64,000 nt of DNA from Puccinia triticina (Eukaryota; Basidiomycota; Pucciniomycetes; Pucciniales; Pucciniaceae), in contig NC_070570.1 in NCBI RefSeq assembly GCF_026914185.1, positions 3,162,001-3,226,000 on the forward strand. The letters run 5' to 3'. The translations under genes and the position numbers were made by a program. Position 1 is the first letter of the stretch, and each line of letters begins with the position of its first letter. Below are positions 12,178-23,704 of the stretch, one piece after another. The notes under the pieces are model-generated. The model did no database searches and was not told the origin of the DNA. It was given only the letters and a program-made list of their open reading frames with translations.

Positions 12178-14117
12178 ATGTTCAACTCAATCGCAGCAGC
12201 GACCTCGGAGGTGAAAGTGGCGGCAGGCTTGTTGAAAGGCGACACAGGCGGACAAGTGGACAGGGAGGCGAGTGGCCAGCTGCAGGGGTCACAGGGACGC
12301 AAGACAAGTCGGAAGCGCCAGTGCCACCAGAGGAAGAACGAACCGGTGGAGGCGCAGCCAACAAACCGGCACCGGCCCCTCCAAAGAAACCAAAAAAGGT
12401 CACCGTGAAGGGACCGGCAAGAAGGTTGACCCGGGCAACTTTGAAGAGGCCAGGAGAGCAGGAGAGGGACAAAAAACAAGGGGGGGGGGGGAGGATCACA
12501 AGGAAGAAAGGGGGACAGGGCTAGAGGAATTGAGGGAGTTGGTAGGGGAGGTTATTGGGTAAAAAGGGAACCAAAAGGGAACTGGTAAGCAAAGAGATGG
12601 TGACAGGAGGGGCTGGGTACGGCTAGGGGTAGAGGGTCAGGACTGACAGATTGCAGTGCTTTAATTTTCTTAGCTGACAATCCAGTTGACGCAGAGGAGT
12701 AGATTTGGGTCATAGGAGGGGCGAGGGGGAAAGTGGACCTGCAAGGTACCATGCTGGAGGTTATTGGGAGGGCGTTAGCGGCTGAGGCAGCAGGGCAGTC
12801 AGGCAAAGCAACAATGCTTTTCAAAATCTGAGAAGGCTTGGGTAACACCATTACAGGCAACCCGGCGACCCCAGTACCACAACCCCCAACCCTAGCAGCT
12901 CAGATACCCACGACTCTAACCCGGTCAATCACCACACCCTCTTTCACGTTGCCAGCCACAGCCCCATTCAACCCAGCCACCTCTACCAAACTCCATGGGT
13001 TCAAAGTGCCAACTCCAGCAGGCTTGGGTAACACCATTACAGGCAACCCGGCGACCCCAGTACCACAACCCCCAACCCTAGCAGCTCAGATACCCACGAC
13101 TCTAACCCGGTCAATCACCACACCCTCTTTCACGTTGCCAGCCACAGCCCCATTCAACCCAGCCACCTCTACCAAACTCCATGGGTTCAAAGTGCCAACT
13201 CCAGCATTGGCAGTCACCGCAAGGGTCAGAGATTACAACAAGATGGTTGTCTCCACCGGGCCGGAGGCGGCAGTCCTTTTCAACGACACCGCAATCCTGA
13301 ACAACAATGACATTGCCCTTCCCAATTTTTTTGCAAAGAATCTCATAGGGTTCCAAGCCCCCCTACCCTTGACGATTTTTAACGTGTGGTGGCAAGAACA
13401 AGCGTTCCTCCACCACGCCAAGAAGAGAAAAAAATCCGACGACGCTAGCGGAGATTGGTTGCGCTACACGGGCTTCCTGTATCCAAGCGAGTACCTCCAG
13501 ACATACCAGGAGTGGTCAGTCAACCACCAGGGCTTTCTTGGGCTGTCAGCAAGATACCCTTACACGCAAACCTGGCACACTGGCTGGTAATGCAAAAGAG
13601 GAACGCAGATGGCATCATGCAGAGGGGGGGCTTCATGACCGCACTTTGGTATGACATCCATGTACGGATGAACACCTTGTGCCGTTGGGTACCGGTACCA
13701 GGGGGGCAACTCTCCGTTGCAAACACCACAATTTTCCAAACCAACATTGTGCAAGAAGTCCACACTAAGACGGTCAGGTTTGGCAAGACCAAGTTCAACT
13801 ACAACCCCTACGCTGCTGGAGGCTGCCGTTTTGGTTGGGACCCCACGACCGGACAACCAACCCGGAAGAAGGACAAACAGGTAAGCAAGACCCCTCTCCA
13901 CTTACAGCAACCAGGTAAGGCAATCAACCCCGCCAACAAACCCGGACCAGAAACCCCAAGAGGCCCTAGCAACCAGAGAGGGACGGGCGGCAAGGATGGT
14001 AGCTTCAAAGGAAGAAAATGGGCGCCGGGCTACAACCGCGACGGGGGAGGCGCGGGCAGCCGCAGTGGGGGAGGAGGAGGGACAGGAGGCGGTTATGGGA
14101 AAGGGAAAGGTTATTAG
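12178..14117 (+). pseudogene. DIRS-like retroelement gag (ORF1), frameshifted
   Basis: A basic, proline/lysine-rich N-terminus starts at ATG 12178 but changes frame several times before 12562. A second open segment (about 12838-13590) contains a duplicated 62-residue proline/threonine-rich unit followed by a conserved-looking core (DYNKMVVSTGPEAAVLFND, WWQEQAFLHHAKKRKK, DWLRYTGFLYPSEYLQTYQ). Near 13560 the frame shifts to the third segment, which ends at 14117 with a basic region and a glycine-rich RG/GG tail typical of RNA-binding proteins. It precedes the RT-RNase H frame by about 300 bp. Assignment as an ORF1/Gag of basidiomycete DIRS-like elements rests on recollection of the family and on position. 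Confidence 0.6.
12835..13206 (+). repeat. Perfect 186-bp in-frame tandem duplication
   Basis: 12835-13020 and 13021-13206 are identical base for base. The unit is 62 codons, so the frame is kept. It encodes GLGNTITGNPATPVPQPP and a following Pro/Thr-rich stretch ending in KVPTPA. Confidence 0.98.
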
Positions 14118-14413
14118 TTAGCGTTTTTCATTTTTAATAATCCACAACCAGGCCTTTATGTACGCTCAGCACCAAGCCCGGGGGGGCAGTGCCATTATTG
14201 TTTGCATGGAATTAAAATATATTGAGGTAGAACGTGACCTGACATTGGATCTCTTTATGACCCTCTGTGAGAAGTGTTGAGAGCAAGAAGGAAGACAGCT
14301 ATATTACAAATGGTAAGCCAAAGGGGCAGAATACACACCCAAGGCACAGGCAGGAGGGGACCGGAAAAGGTTGGTCAGGCAAGGCAAATTGGCTAACAGG
14401 AGTCTCCTGAAAG
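14118..14413. other. Spacer between gag and RT frames
   Basis: No gene seen. Contains the end of the glycine-rich tail, AT-rich sequence around 14130-14230 and a purine-rich stretch before the RT start at 14414. Confidence 0.5.
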
Positions 14414-16041
14414 ATGAATATCAACGCCTGGGAGGTCGCACTACGGAAGGCAGACCTCCTCCCAAGATTCCAAGATGTTCTAGACGGCTTCCGGGACAGT
14501 TTCTACCAAGGAATCCCGGAACACAAGCTGTCAAGAGACTTACCCTATTTCACACCCCCTAATCACACCTCTGCGCTGCTGGCAAAGAGCAAGATAGAGG
14601 CTTCCATCTGCAAGGAACTAGATGCGGGTAGGATGTTTGGGCCGTTCACATACAACCAATTCCAAGAGCGGTTCAGCTTCTTTAGGACAAATCCTTTGGG
14701 AGCAGTGATTAACGGCAAAGGCTCCCTCCGGCCAATAAGAAACCTTTTGTTCCCGCACGTAGAGACGGGAATCCCTTCCTTGAACTCCTTCGTTGACGCC
14801 AATGAATTCAAAACGTTGTGGGATGATTTCAACGCAGTTGCCAGCTTCCTCAAAGAGAAAAAGGAACCAATCCTGTTGGCTCTATTTGATTGGGAAAAGG
14901 CCTACCGCCAGATCCCAACCATGCCAAGTCAATGGCCATAACTCATGGTGCGGGACTTTGACAACAGGCTCCTGTTAGATACCCAGATAACCTTTGGAGG
15001 AGTAGCGGGCTGCGGGTCCTTTGGCCGGCCGGCAGATGTGTGGAAAGAAATCATGATCTCCAAATTCAATGTCTTAAACATATTTTGTTGGGTTGACAAT
15101 AACTTGTTTCCAAAAGACCAAGCTCAGCAACCCTAATGGCCAACATTGTGAAGAGATCTGACAAGCTGGGGGTAAAAACAAATAAAGAGAAGTACTTGCC
15201 CTTTCTAGAAGAGCAGAAGTACGTTGGGTTCATTTGAAACGGAACCAACAGGACTGTACGGCTTCCGGAGGCAAATCTAGCCAAGAGGATCAACCAGATC
15301 CGGGATTTCCTTGAGATAGGCGCAACTTTCAAGTACAAAAATGTGGAGGTCATTATGGGAAGGTTGAACCACGTAGCATACATCTTACCGCAACTAAGAT
15401 GCTACTTGTGTGGTCTGTATAGGTGGCTCAAAGACTGGGTGCACCAAGAGACAGCCCTCCCGCTACCCCCCAACACTGAAGAAGACCTGCACACGTGGCT
15501 CACAACACTGTCCAACTTCAAGCCAAAAAGGCTGATTGCAAGACAGGAACCAACGGAGGTAGGATGGGTTGGCAACACTTCAACTGGATTTGGGGTGGGT
15601 GTACTCATTGGTAAAAGGTGGGCACAATTCCGCCTGCAATCAATGGCGGAGCTGGATAAGAGAATTGACAAGGAGAAGAAAGAAGAGGAAAGAATTTCAA
15701 GGCTAGAAACCATACCGGTGGGGCTAGGGCTACTGATGTTAATCAGACTCGGAGCAAGGGGAGGGAAGACTTTCATTGTCTGGACCAACAACACTACAAC
15801 AGAGAGCGTCATCACCAAGCGGAAATCCGAGGATTGGTTTGTTAACGCCGAATGGAAAAAGATCCAAGCAACGCTGATTGAGAACCAGATCAATCTTGTT
15901 GCAAAGCGCGTCACCTCGGCCAAGAATTGGGACAACAAGCTATCCAGGGGGATCAGGCAGAATCATTGGACCCGCTATCAGTTACGGGTCAAGGTCCCCC
16001 ATGATCTGGAGGAACTAATGGAGCAGGTAACAGAGGTGTGA
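14414..16041 (+). pseudogene. DIRS-like reverse transcriptase / RNase H, catalytically dead
   Basis: RT fingers and palm: NPLGAVINGKGSLRPIRNL, then LLALFDWEKAYRQIP (motif A), TFGGVAGCGSFGRPADVWK (motif B) and FCWVDNNLF at 15083-15109 (motif C; the family has VDDN). RNase H follows: VGWVGNTSTGFGVGVLIGKRW (about 15560) and VWTNNTTTESV (about 15780), where Asp is expected at both Asn positions. A TAA interrupts at 14938-14940. A frame change occurs near 15110-15136, and a TGA near 15235 stands where Trp is expected. The C-terminal RNase H region is open to 16041. No tyrosine recombinase or DDE integrase frame follows, so the class is inferred from RT type only. Confidence 0.75.
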
Positions 16042-16575
16042 AGTTACGTGGGCGGCACGGTTGGGGCAAAGAGTGGCGGTCTGAAACTGCAATGAATCCA
16101 GGTTTTATTGCAATATGGGGGGAAAGAGAAGGCACCTAGCCTTCACTAGGTCCAGGTTTCCTGGGGTTATAGGTCTGAGCAGGCTCCAGGCCACCTGGAG
16201 TAGCGGGTTGGGCTCAGACCCCCACATCTTAGTGCTCACAGGCGAGGAGAGGCCACACTCCGCAAGGAGAAGTAGCAACTCCCCCAGCTCATCTGTCCAT
16301 TGTGCCACGCCCTCCATCATGGAGGGGAGAAGCGCGGCAAAACCGCTGGGGAGATGAGAGGAAGAGCCTTCTCACACTCAGGCGGCTTGGGGAGTTGGAG
16401 GAACAACTCCCGGGTCACCTAGGCAACCCTAAGCAACAAAGGGCTCCAAAGAGAAACCCACACAAGCTGAGTACCATTCCGGTACTCAGCCCAAGCCTAT
16501 GCGGAATGGTAGCAGAGGATTGGACTCCGAACCAGCATGGAGTGCAGGCATGTGCACTCCAAAAAAGACTTGGTT
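16042..16575. other. Non-coding 3' flank with perfect hairpin
   Basis: No recognised gene. At 16466-16490 a perfect 10-bp stem GCTGAGTACC / GGTACTCAGC encloses a 5-nt loop. Other short inverted pieces (CCTGGGGTTATAGG, GGAGTTGGAGGAACAACTCC) occur nearby. This is where a recombinase or terminal repeat of the DIRS-like element would be expected. Confidence 0.5.
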
Positions 16576-16637
16576 TTGGAGTGAGCCACATTCCACTCCA
16601 AAAATATTGGAGTGAGCCACATCCCACTCCAAAGATA
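16576..16637. repeat. 31-bp tandem duplication with internal palindrome
   Basis: Two 31-bp units (16576-16606, 16607-16637) differ at two positions. Each contains TTGGAGTG...CACTCCAA-type complementary ends, so each can fold on itself. Confidence 0.9.
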
Positions 16638-16704
16638 TTGGAGTGGTTGGATGTTCACGCCTTTATTGGCGTGCCTAAAGCCTGACCCAAAGAATATCAC
16701 CAAC

Positions 16705-16951
16705 ATGAGCCAAGAACGGCAAATTGAAATTTTGAAGAACCAATTGGCAAAGGTTTATGGACCCCAGGCGTCAAAACCCGTCCAAAAAGATTTGGTTATT
16801 GATTTGATTCACCTTTGCAATACTTCTGTCCTTGCCAGAACTGGAGTTGATAAGAGTCGGATTGCTGAGATGGACTGGGATTTATTTCCCAAATATAAAA
16901 AGCCAATTGTGTTGGTATTGAACCCTCTGGACTTGCTTGGGAATAATCAGG
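16705..16951 (+). CDS. Unrecognised ORF interrupted by foldback element
   Basis: An open frame starts at ATG 16705 and reads without stop for 82 codons up to the left end of the foldback element at 16952. It has charged, helix-rich composition (QERQIEILKNQLAKVYG, VQKDLVIDLIHLCNTSV, RIAEMDWDLFPKYKKP). I do not recognise it. The frame continues into the repeat, so its natural C-terminus is not visible. It could be a captured gene fragment or retroelement gag debris. Confidence 0.35.
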
Positions 16952-17616
16952 TATGGTGTTGCAAGCCTGTCTGGGCACTCACCAAAGTTTTGCCAAAAAA
17001 AGGCCAAGCACGCGTGGCCAACGCTAAAGCCCGCTTGGCCAATCCTCAAGCCCACCTGGCACACTCCCAAACCCCGCTTGGCATATTGCAAAGTGGGCCG
17101 GGTTTGGCACAAAGCCCTGCTGGGCCGATTTCAAGCAAGGGTGCCACACACACCAAACGCTGTGCCGGCCATCAAGGAGAGAAGTTTCCCTCCTTGATGG
17201 TCAGTCTACAAACCGGTCATCGAGAAGGGAAGACTCCCTTCTTGATGATTGATACAAGTATCGCCCACTGCAAAGGGAGTCTTTCCTTCCCGATGACCAG
17301 CCTACAGACCGACCATTGAGAAGGCAAAGCTCCCTTGTCAATGTCTGATGTGCGATGTTGAGAAGGGAGAAAATATCCCCTCCTCAAGGGCACGTTTTTC
17401 TTGCCTTTTGAGCCAGAGACAAGGGCTGGCATCTCATTACCGGTGTGTTGCCATTGGCCCAGAGCTTGATCTCGGCCAAGCGGGACTTGGCTGTGTGCCA
17501 AGCTCTGCCCCCTGCGCAAGCTGCCCGATCAAGCCCGCTGGGCACATACCCAACCTTTGGAGGCACTTGGCCAAGCGGGAGTTGGGTATGTGCCCAGACG
17601 CGCTTGCAACACCATA
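16952..17616. mobile_element. Foldback/MITE-like element with inverted ends
   Basis: The left end TATGGTGTTGCAAGC (16952) and right end GCTTGCAACACCATA (ending 17616) are inverted copies, and similarity continues into GTCTGGGCAC / GTGCCCAGAC. The interior is built of nested hairpins: CTTGGCCAA-type modules at 17000-17100 and 17470-17590, and GGTCATCGAGAAGG / CCTTCTTGATGA modules at 17160-17400 resembling the 11.3-11.8 kb array. There is no coding capacity. TA is a possible target duplication, but the end base is ambiguous. Confidence 0.75.
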
Positions 17617-17748
17617 AGCACTTTTGTCCATTCAATACAAACATCCCACAAACTAAACTGTTCTACATACATAGGTACTGGAGAAAATAAATCTAGGAAT
17701 ATCAGCAATCAATCTCACAAAAATGAACCTGAATCACCAGGGGAGACA

Positions 17749-18011
17749 TGTTCCCACTCTCCAGGGAGTGCCCTGTAGAGCGCAGAGGTGGTAGTAATGA
17801 TAGAAATAGGAAAAATCCCCCTAGGGAAAATCATATTGCCATAAGAGTAAGGTATTTATAGTATTTACAAGTATGTAATTGGGTTGATGAGAAAATATGT
17901 AAAGGAAAATACTAGAACTATGTATATTGATGTAAGTAAATAGTATGTACATATGGAGTAAAGTGATGAGAAATATGTGATAACTCATAAAGCCATAGTC
18001 CCGCCACAACA
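17749..18011 (-). repeat. Probable 3' LTR of the first copia element
   Basis: On the minus strand the sequence following the copia RNase H frame contains a polypurine tract (GCTGAGGGGGGGAG, 18012-18025) immediately followed by TGTTGTGGCGGGAC, a typical LTR start at 18011. The far end is set at the GGGAACA complement of TGTTCCC at 17749 on the TG...CA rule; that boundary is uncertain because no second LTR survives. Confidence 0.5.
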
Positions 18012-18025
18012 CTCCCCCCCTCAGC

Positions 18026-18319
18026 AACCCCAGAGAAAAAGATACGGTGAAAATAAGAAGATAAAGGAGAAAACAACAAGGAATTAAAAGAAAACAATGG
18101 AGTACAATAATTAGAAGAACAAGAACAAAGGTTGAGACAAAAATAAAAGGGTTTTGAAATGACAGTGAAAAGAAGTGAGATTTAAGAGTACAAAAAAAAG
18201 TATATGGGAAATAAGTTGATCCAATACGGCCGATTGACAAGTGGGAAACCACCTCGAGTGAATCCTGGGTTCGGCATACGCAATATATAAAAAATGAAGG
18301 TTAACTTCTGCCAAACCAA
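18026..18319. other. Copia 3' untranslated region
   Basis: Between the last RNase H codons (about 18320) and the polypurine tract at 18012-18025. Purine-rich on the plus strand, with no further frame supported. Confidence 0.4.
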
Positions 18320-21300
18320 TCATTTTCCTGGTTCAGTTTCAGGATCAGCAGAATCTGGAGGGAGAAGAACAATTGCGGGGGGTGTATGATCATTGCAGCT
18401 AGCGCATACTTTCCCCCCAATACTTGCCAAAGTGTGAGACGGTGACCTCAGCCCCGTCTGAGACAGAAATTCCAAGACTTTGCGCCACCGGAGAGCTTTG
18501 GTGAAAATGTCGGCTAACTGGTTGTTGGTTGAAATCCATTCCTGTCGGACCTTGTCGGTGTAGAGAAGCTCATTGATAATGTGGAATTCACGGTCAATGT
18601 GTTGATGTTCTTTTCTGGTGCCGCAATCCTTCGCGATGTACACAGCCGCCTTATTGTCCGAGCAGATCTTGGGAGGAAGAACTGGGTGGAACCCACAAAG
18701 CAAATCGGAGAAAACATGCATCCTTGGAAGCAAAAGACAGAGCCATATACTCTGCCTGACATGTTGACCTGGCCACAAAAGACTGTCTCTTCAAAGCCCA
18801 TGATATGGGCGAACCCCAGACCGTCAAAATGAAACCGTGCACCGACCTCCAGCCTTCCCCGCCACAGTTTGCGTCCACAAATGTCTTGATGCAGTCCAGT
18901 TCATCACCTGACGACTTGATTGGGAGGGTAAGGTGTGCCGTGAACCAAATATAAGATATCAGATGTTCAAGTGCTTCCCAGTGAGACCGGTCTGGTGCCA
19001 TTGAGAATTGAGCCAAATAAATCACTGTAAACAAAAGATCAGGCCTTGAACCTGCAGCCAAATAGAGTATGCACCCTATGCGTTAAAGATAATCCCGATC
19101 CATCTCTGTTGCGGGGTTGAAAACCAAATCAGACAAAGGAAGTGGCAAGCGTGTCTTGATACTTGAGGGGCTGTAGTTAAGAATCTTCTCCACCAGCATT
19201 GGCTGATTGAGGGTGAACCTGTCATCAAATTCTTTCACTCTAATGCCAAAGATACTAGATAGCTTTTCATCCCATTTCAGATCTAGGGCCAAGTCCGGAG
19301 CCTTCTTCAGACGGTCCATCAAGGACTGTGAGCTTGCTGTAAACAATCCATCATCCACATGTACCCATAAGAACGCCGTGCCGTCTTTTTCCTTGTATAT
19401 GTAGGTCAACTGATCTTCTAGGTTAGGCCGGAATCCAATTGCCGCCAACTTGGTCTTCAAGTGTAGCCACCAACAACGACTGGCCTGTTTTATGCCATAA
19501 AGAGCTTTCTTTAGTTTCAGAACACATCCAGGGGAGACTTTAACGCCAGGAGGAGGCTTGATATATATTTTGTAGTTGATGTCACTGTGAAGAAATGCAG
19601 ATTTCACATCAAAAGACGCCACTGGCCATTTGAAACAAGACACCATCCCCAGTAAGAGTCTGAGCAACAGGAGAGTCGGTGTAGGAGCAAATTTTTCTCC
19701 CACATTTACCCTGTGGACTTGATGGAACCCTTGGGCAACAATCCTTGCCTTGAATTTTGTTATTTCACCTTCTTGGTCTTGCTTGAGGGCAAAGACCCAA
19801 CAACAATTGAGCACTTCATAATCATTAGAAATGGGGACTTCCTCCCAGATGTTCAATGACAGCATCATATAAATCTCGGCGCCACAGGCTTTCATCCACT
19901 CAACACTGAGATCGGAGTTGAGCGCCTGATGGTAGGTGTTAGGAACGTCAGGCATAAAAGGAGAGGTCAAAAGCACAGAGGCCAGCAGCGCGTCTTGAAT
20001 CTTGAAATCCTCAATCTGTCTAAAATCACCTAAATGCAGAGCCTTTATTGAGTTTAGAACCGCATTCAACGTGCCTGAGTTTGTCATTTGAGAAGGAAGC
20101 TCATCTTCATGGAAAATGACCGAGGCCCCAACTTCCAGTTTCTTGGATACTGGATTCCAGAGGATCCACCCATGCAAGGTGTCTGAAATTCCTACGTGAA
20201 TGAACGGCGACGAACGTGGGACAAATTGCTTTGGGTATTTGATGTTATGAAGATACACTCAGCAGCCAAAAACTTTGACCATGTCCAATGAAGGCGTCTT
20301 GCCCAGGCATAGCTCGTAAGGAGTCTTGATGGCATTGTTGTGTACAATTCGGTTGAAAATGAACGCTACCTGCTTGAAAGCCAAAAGCCATAGTGATGCA
20401 GGAAGCTTTGCATGAATTAGGAACGTCCTCGCCATATCCAAAAGTGCCCGGTTAGCTTGCTCCACTCCGCCGTTCTGATGATGTTTGTACGGGACTGACA
20501 TTTCATGTTGAACTTCGTGTTTCTTGAGGTAATCGTTGAATTTGTTAGAGATGAATTCACCACTGCAGTCGGATCTGATACAAAGAACGTCATGAGAACA
20601 ATGTTATTTGAATTTTTCAATCCATGAGATGACCTCTTTGGCTGCCAGATCCTTTGACTTCAAATCAAATACAGATGTCATTCAAGAGAAAATATCATGG
20701 ATAACTAATCCGTACGTGCTACCATCCAGTGCCGCAGCAAAAGGGCCGACTAAATCAACTGCAACTATAGCACCTGGTTTGTCCGCAATCTGAAAAGGAG
20801 GTGACTTAACCAGGGTGTGAGTGCTCTTCGCTAAGGAACAAGAACCACATTTCCCAGACGGTTGACTTATGGACTTGTCAGGTAGACCAAGTACCGCATT
20901 TTTTGTGATGGACTTATTCACTGTTCTCATTGCTAAGTGGCCTAGATGGGCATGCCAGATGTGGGATGACAATGAGGATAGGACAGGAGGCAAAACTGAA
21001 ATAGATGAAGTGGAAGAAGAAATGGTAGTAGCCGGAGTCAAAATATACCACTGATAGTTGTCCACGTACGACGGAAATCAACGACCTCCTTGACGAAAGA
21101 GAAACAGACAGTTTTCAAACCCAACTTGTCCATCCCATTTATTGAAAAAACCGACCGAGATGACCATGCCGCAAACATGTTTACACAGGATAACATTGCT
21201 TAGCTTGAGAATACCGTGAGTTGTAGGAATCCAAGCGTCCCCAATTCCCTCTATGGGAATGCATTCTTCAGACGCAACACAAAGCTGAATATTAGCGGGT

Positions 21301-21975
21301 CTCAGGGACGTGAAGAAATTGGGACACAACGTTACATGATTAGTCGCTCCAGTATCGCAAAGGACATCCCCTGCATTTTCTGGATTGGCTGAGACTGACG
21401 CCAAAGTGCCATCGGTAACAACCAAACGCCCTGAGAGTACCGACAATTTTCTAGGTTGCCAACCCGGGGTCTGCTGCCGTGGAGCTTCAAGTGGTGGCAG
21501 TCCTCTCTTCACTCTGGGACAGTATTGCGCCCAGTGCCCCCACTCCCAACAAACATTGCAGGGAAAGGCAGCCGTGAGATATTTCTTGCCCCAAGAGTCA
21601 GGCTTGTGTTCTTTCTGAGTAGAAGAAGAGTGACCACCGGGACAACCTTGGAAACCCCTTGACGTGTAACCACCGCGTCCTCTACCACCCCTTGCCAATC
21701 CAGAACCTCGCTGAGACGCCATGCCTATAAGCGAAGAAGACGCGCTCGCTTGTTGAAGTCTTGAGGCCATGTTGAGAACCTTTGAAGACTTGATCTTGAG
21801 ATTAGGGTCGATTGCCAAACGGGAGTCAATGGCATCAGTCAGCGTCTGAGTGTAACACTTGAGGCTGGCGTGAAAGGAAAGGGATAACAACTTATCTGTT
21901 GTTAACCCCCCCAGTTGCTTATCTAAGTCAAGCCAGCTCCTCTTTAAAGATTCAAAGCTGGCAGCAGGTGACAGC
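18320..21975 (-). pseudogene. Ty1/copia gag-pol relic (copia-1)
   Basis: Minus-strand order: gag (from about 21975; ESLKRSWLDLDKQL) with a CCHC-type knuckle CNVCWEWGHWAQYCP near 21520, protease DTGATNHVT near 21335, and an integrase zinc region with HLGH and CGSCSLAKSTH near 20830-20950. The integrase core follows (VDLVGPFAA, SDCSGEFIS, HQNGGVEQANRALLD). RT has FKARIVAQGF, VASFDVKSAFLH and the intact motif WVHVDDGLF near 19350; RNase H has VDANCGGEGW, CQAEYMALS and SDNKAAVYIA. Stops in frame include TGA at the 20258/20259 junction, TGA near 20681, TAA near 20610 and TAA near 19080, plus a frameshift near 18700. Its 5' end is cut within gag at about 21976 by gypsy LTR sequence. Confidence 0.9.
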
Positions 21976-21976
21976 T

Positions 21977-22962
21977 CTGTTTATGAAGCTTAGGGCAAAA
22001 ACCCGTCAAAATAAAGGGTTTTGGGCCCTAGCACTATAACTGTGCTGATGTAAACACTAGTAATGTAAATTACTAAACTTGTTACGTGGTAAATATGGCC
22101 ACTACAAGGGTTTTAAACACTCTTTCAAGGAGGAGGATTTATTATGTAATTAATAATATATAATTATTAATTACAGGGAATAAATTTGGCGTAAAAATTA
22201 AATGGTAAGCGCTTAAACTGATTGGCTGCTTGACAGAGGCAGAGGTCTTACGGCAACTACCTATAAGGATAAAGCTTTAAATATGCTAATAAGGGATTTT
22301 TGATAATTTAAAGGGTTTAATCCAGTGGATTTACGTGCTGGGGATGGTTTATAAGGAAAAGGGGCTACAATAGTGGCAGAGGAGAATATTCACGGCAAAC
22401 TTACAGTTTATGGGTGGTGAATGGTCTGGGGGATCTTTTCCTGAGGGCCAAATAGGCCTCTATTTATAGAGGGGATCTCAGTGGGCGTAAACACTGAGTC
22501 CTTTTCTCCCTATGGGAGTATCCAGGGGTGTAGCCGTGAAAAGGGCTTGGCTGTGGGCAATTTATTTGTATTGTAATAGACTAATTTCCCTGACTCTGTC
22601 ACATGACATATTTATAACCAATTGTCATGTGTAAGAGCTTCAGTAGTAGTCTACATAATACTTTCACAGGGTATTTCTACACGAGTAATATTACTCATTA
22701 CTGTACAACAGTTTATTTTTATGTAATTTATTTTTTTACTAAATTTTTGTATGTAATACTATTTTTTGGGCGCTTTCTGGGGCCCATTCTTATTTATACA
22801 ATTAGTACATGAAGGAATAGGAATAAGGGGGTACTTTGAGTGGGTGAGCCCCTTAATTTATGATGAGGAATCTGATTCTGCAATAATAATTTAATTATTA
22901 TTATTATTATTTACCAAGTTATTGCATTCTTTTGGATACTTGATGTATCTCTAAGGCTGACA
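21977..22962 (-). repeat. Gypsy 3' LTR
   Basis: On the minus strand a purine-rich tract (plus-strand complement at 22963-22978) is followed by TGTCAGCCTTAGAG at 22962, a start shared with 51706. A TATA-like element (CTATAAATAGAGG on the minus strand) lies near 22450-22465. The other boundary is taken as the point where copia-1 gag stops, about 21977; a clean CA end was not identified. Confidence 0.6.
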
Positions 22963-23704
22963 CTTGCCCTCTCTCAAGAAGTTAAATTCTGAAATAATTT
23001 AATCTTTGTGTTTAGAGTTCTTGAATCTTCTTAGATATTTATCCGCATCTTTCATGTCCTTTTCTTGTAGCCATTCATCTTCATGAATTGGATTCCTGTA
23101 TCTTACAAGATATAATTTATCTTTCTCTCCTCTGATCTTTTTGTCTTTCAAGATCTTATGAATTTTCTTCTCCTCTGACTCTTCAAGTGGAGGTACTTCT
23201 TCTTCAGGTATTTCCTTGCGTAAAGGGAATAATTCAGCATCTGATTCATTATAGTGTTTAAGTAAGCTTACTGGGAATGTAGGATGTTTCTTTTCTAATT
23301 CTCCATATAGTTCCACTTCTACTGCATTTGGTCCATGTAATTCTTTGACTACAAATGGGCCTAAAAATGCATTCCTAAGCTTCTTAGGTCCTTTAATATT
23401 AGTAAAGTTTGTAGTTGATATTAATACTAAATCTCCTATTTTGAAGCTGGGTACTTCATGCTTCTTGTCTCATTTTTCTTTGCTGTATTCAAATGCATTA
23501 TCCATGCTTTGTTGGGAGTGCTTTCTGGCTTTGTCCAGCATATTCTTAAAGCTTGCTGCTGTGGGGTGTACTTCTACCAATTCCTTTTTCAGGATACCTT
23601 GTGGTAGTCAGGGGTTCCATCCTTTTTCTAAAATAGCTGGTGTTTTCCCTGTTGATGCATGGGTTGATGTCCTGTAGGCTAACTCTAGGGCTGGTAATAG
23701 TGTG

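Noticed and set aside
15402..15938. 178-codon minus-strand frame over the RNase H
   Set aside because: Antisense of a clearly recognised RNase H frame.
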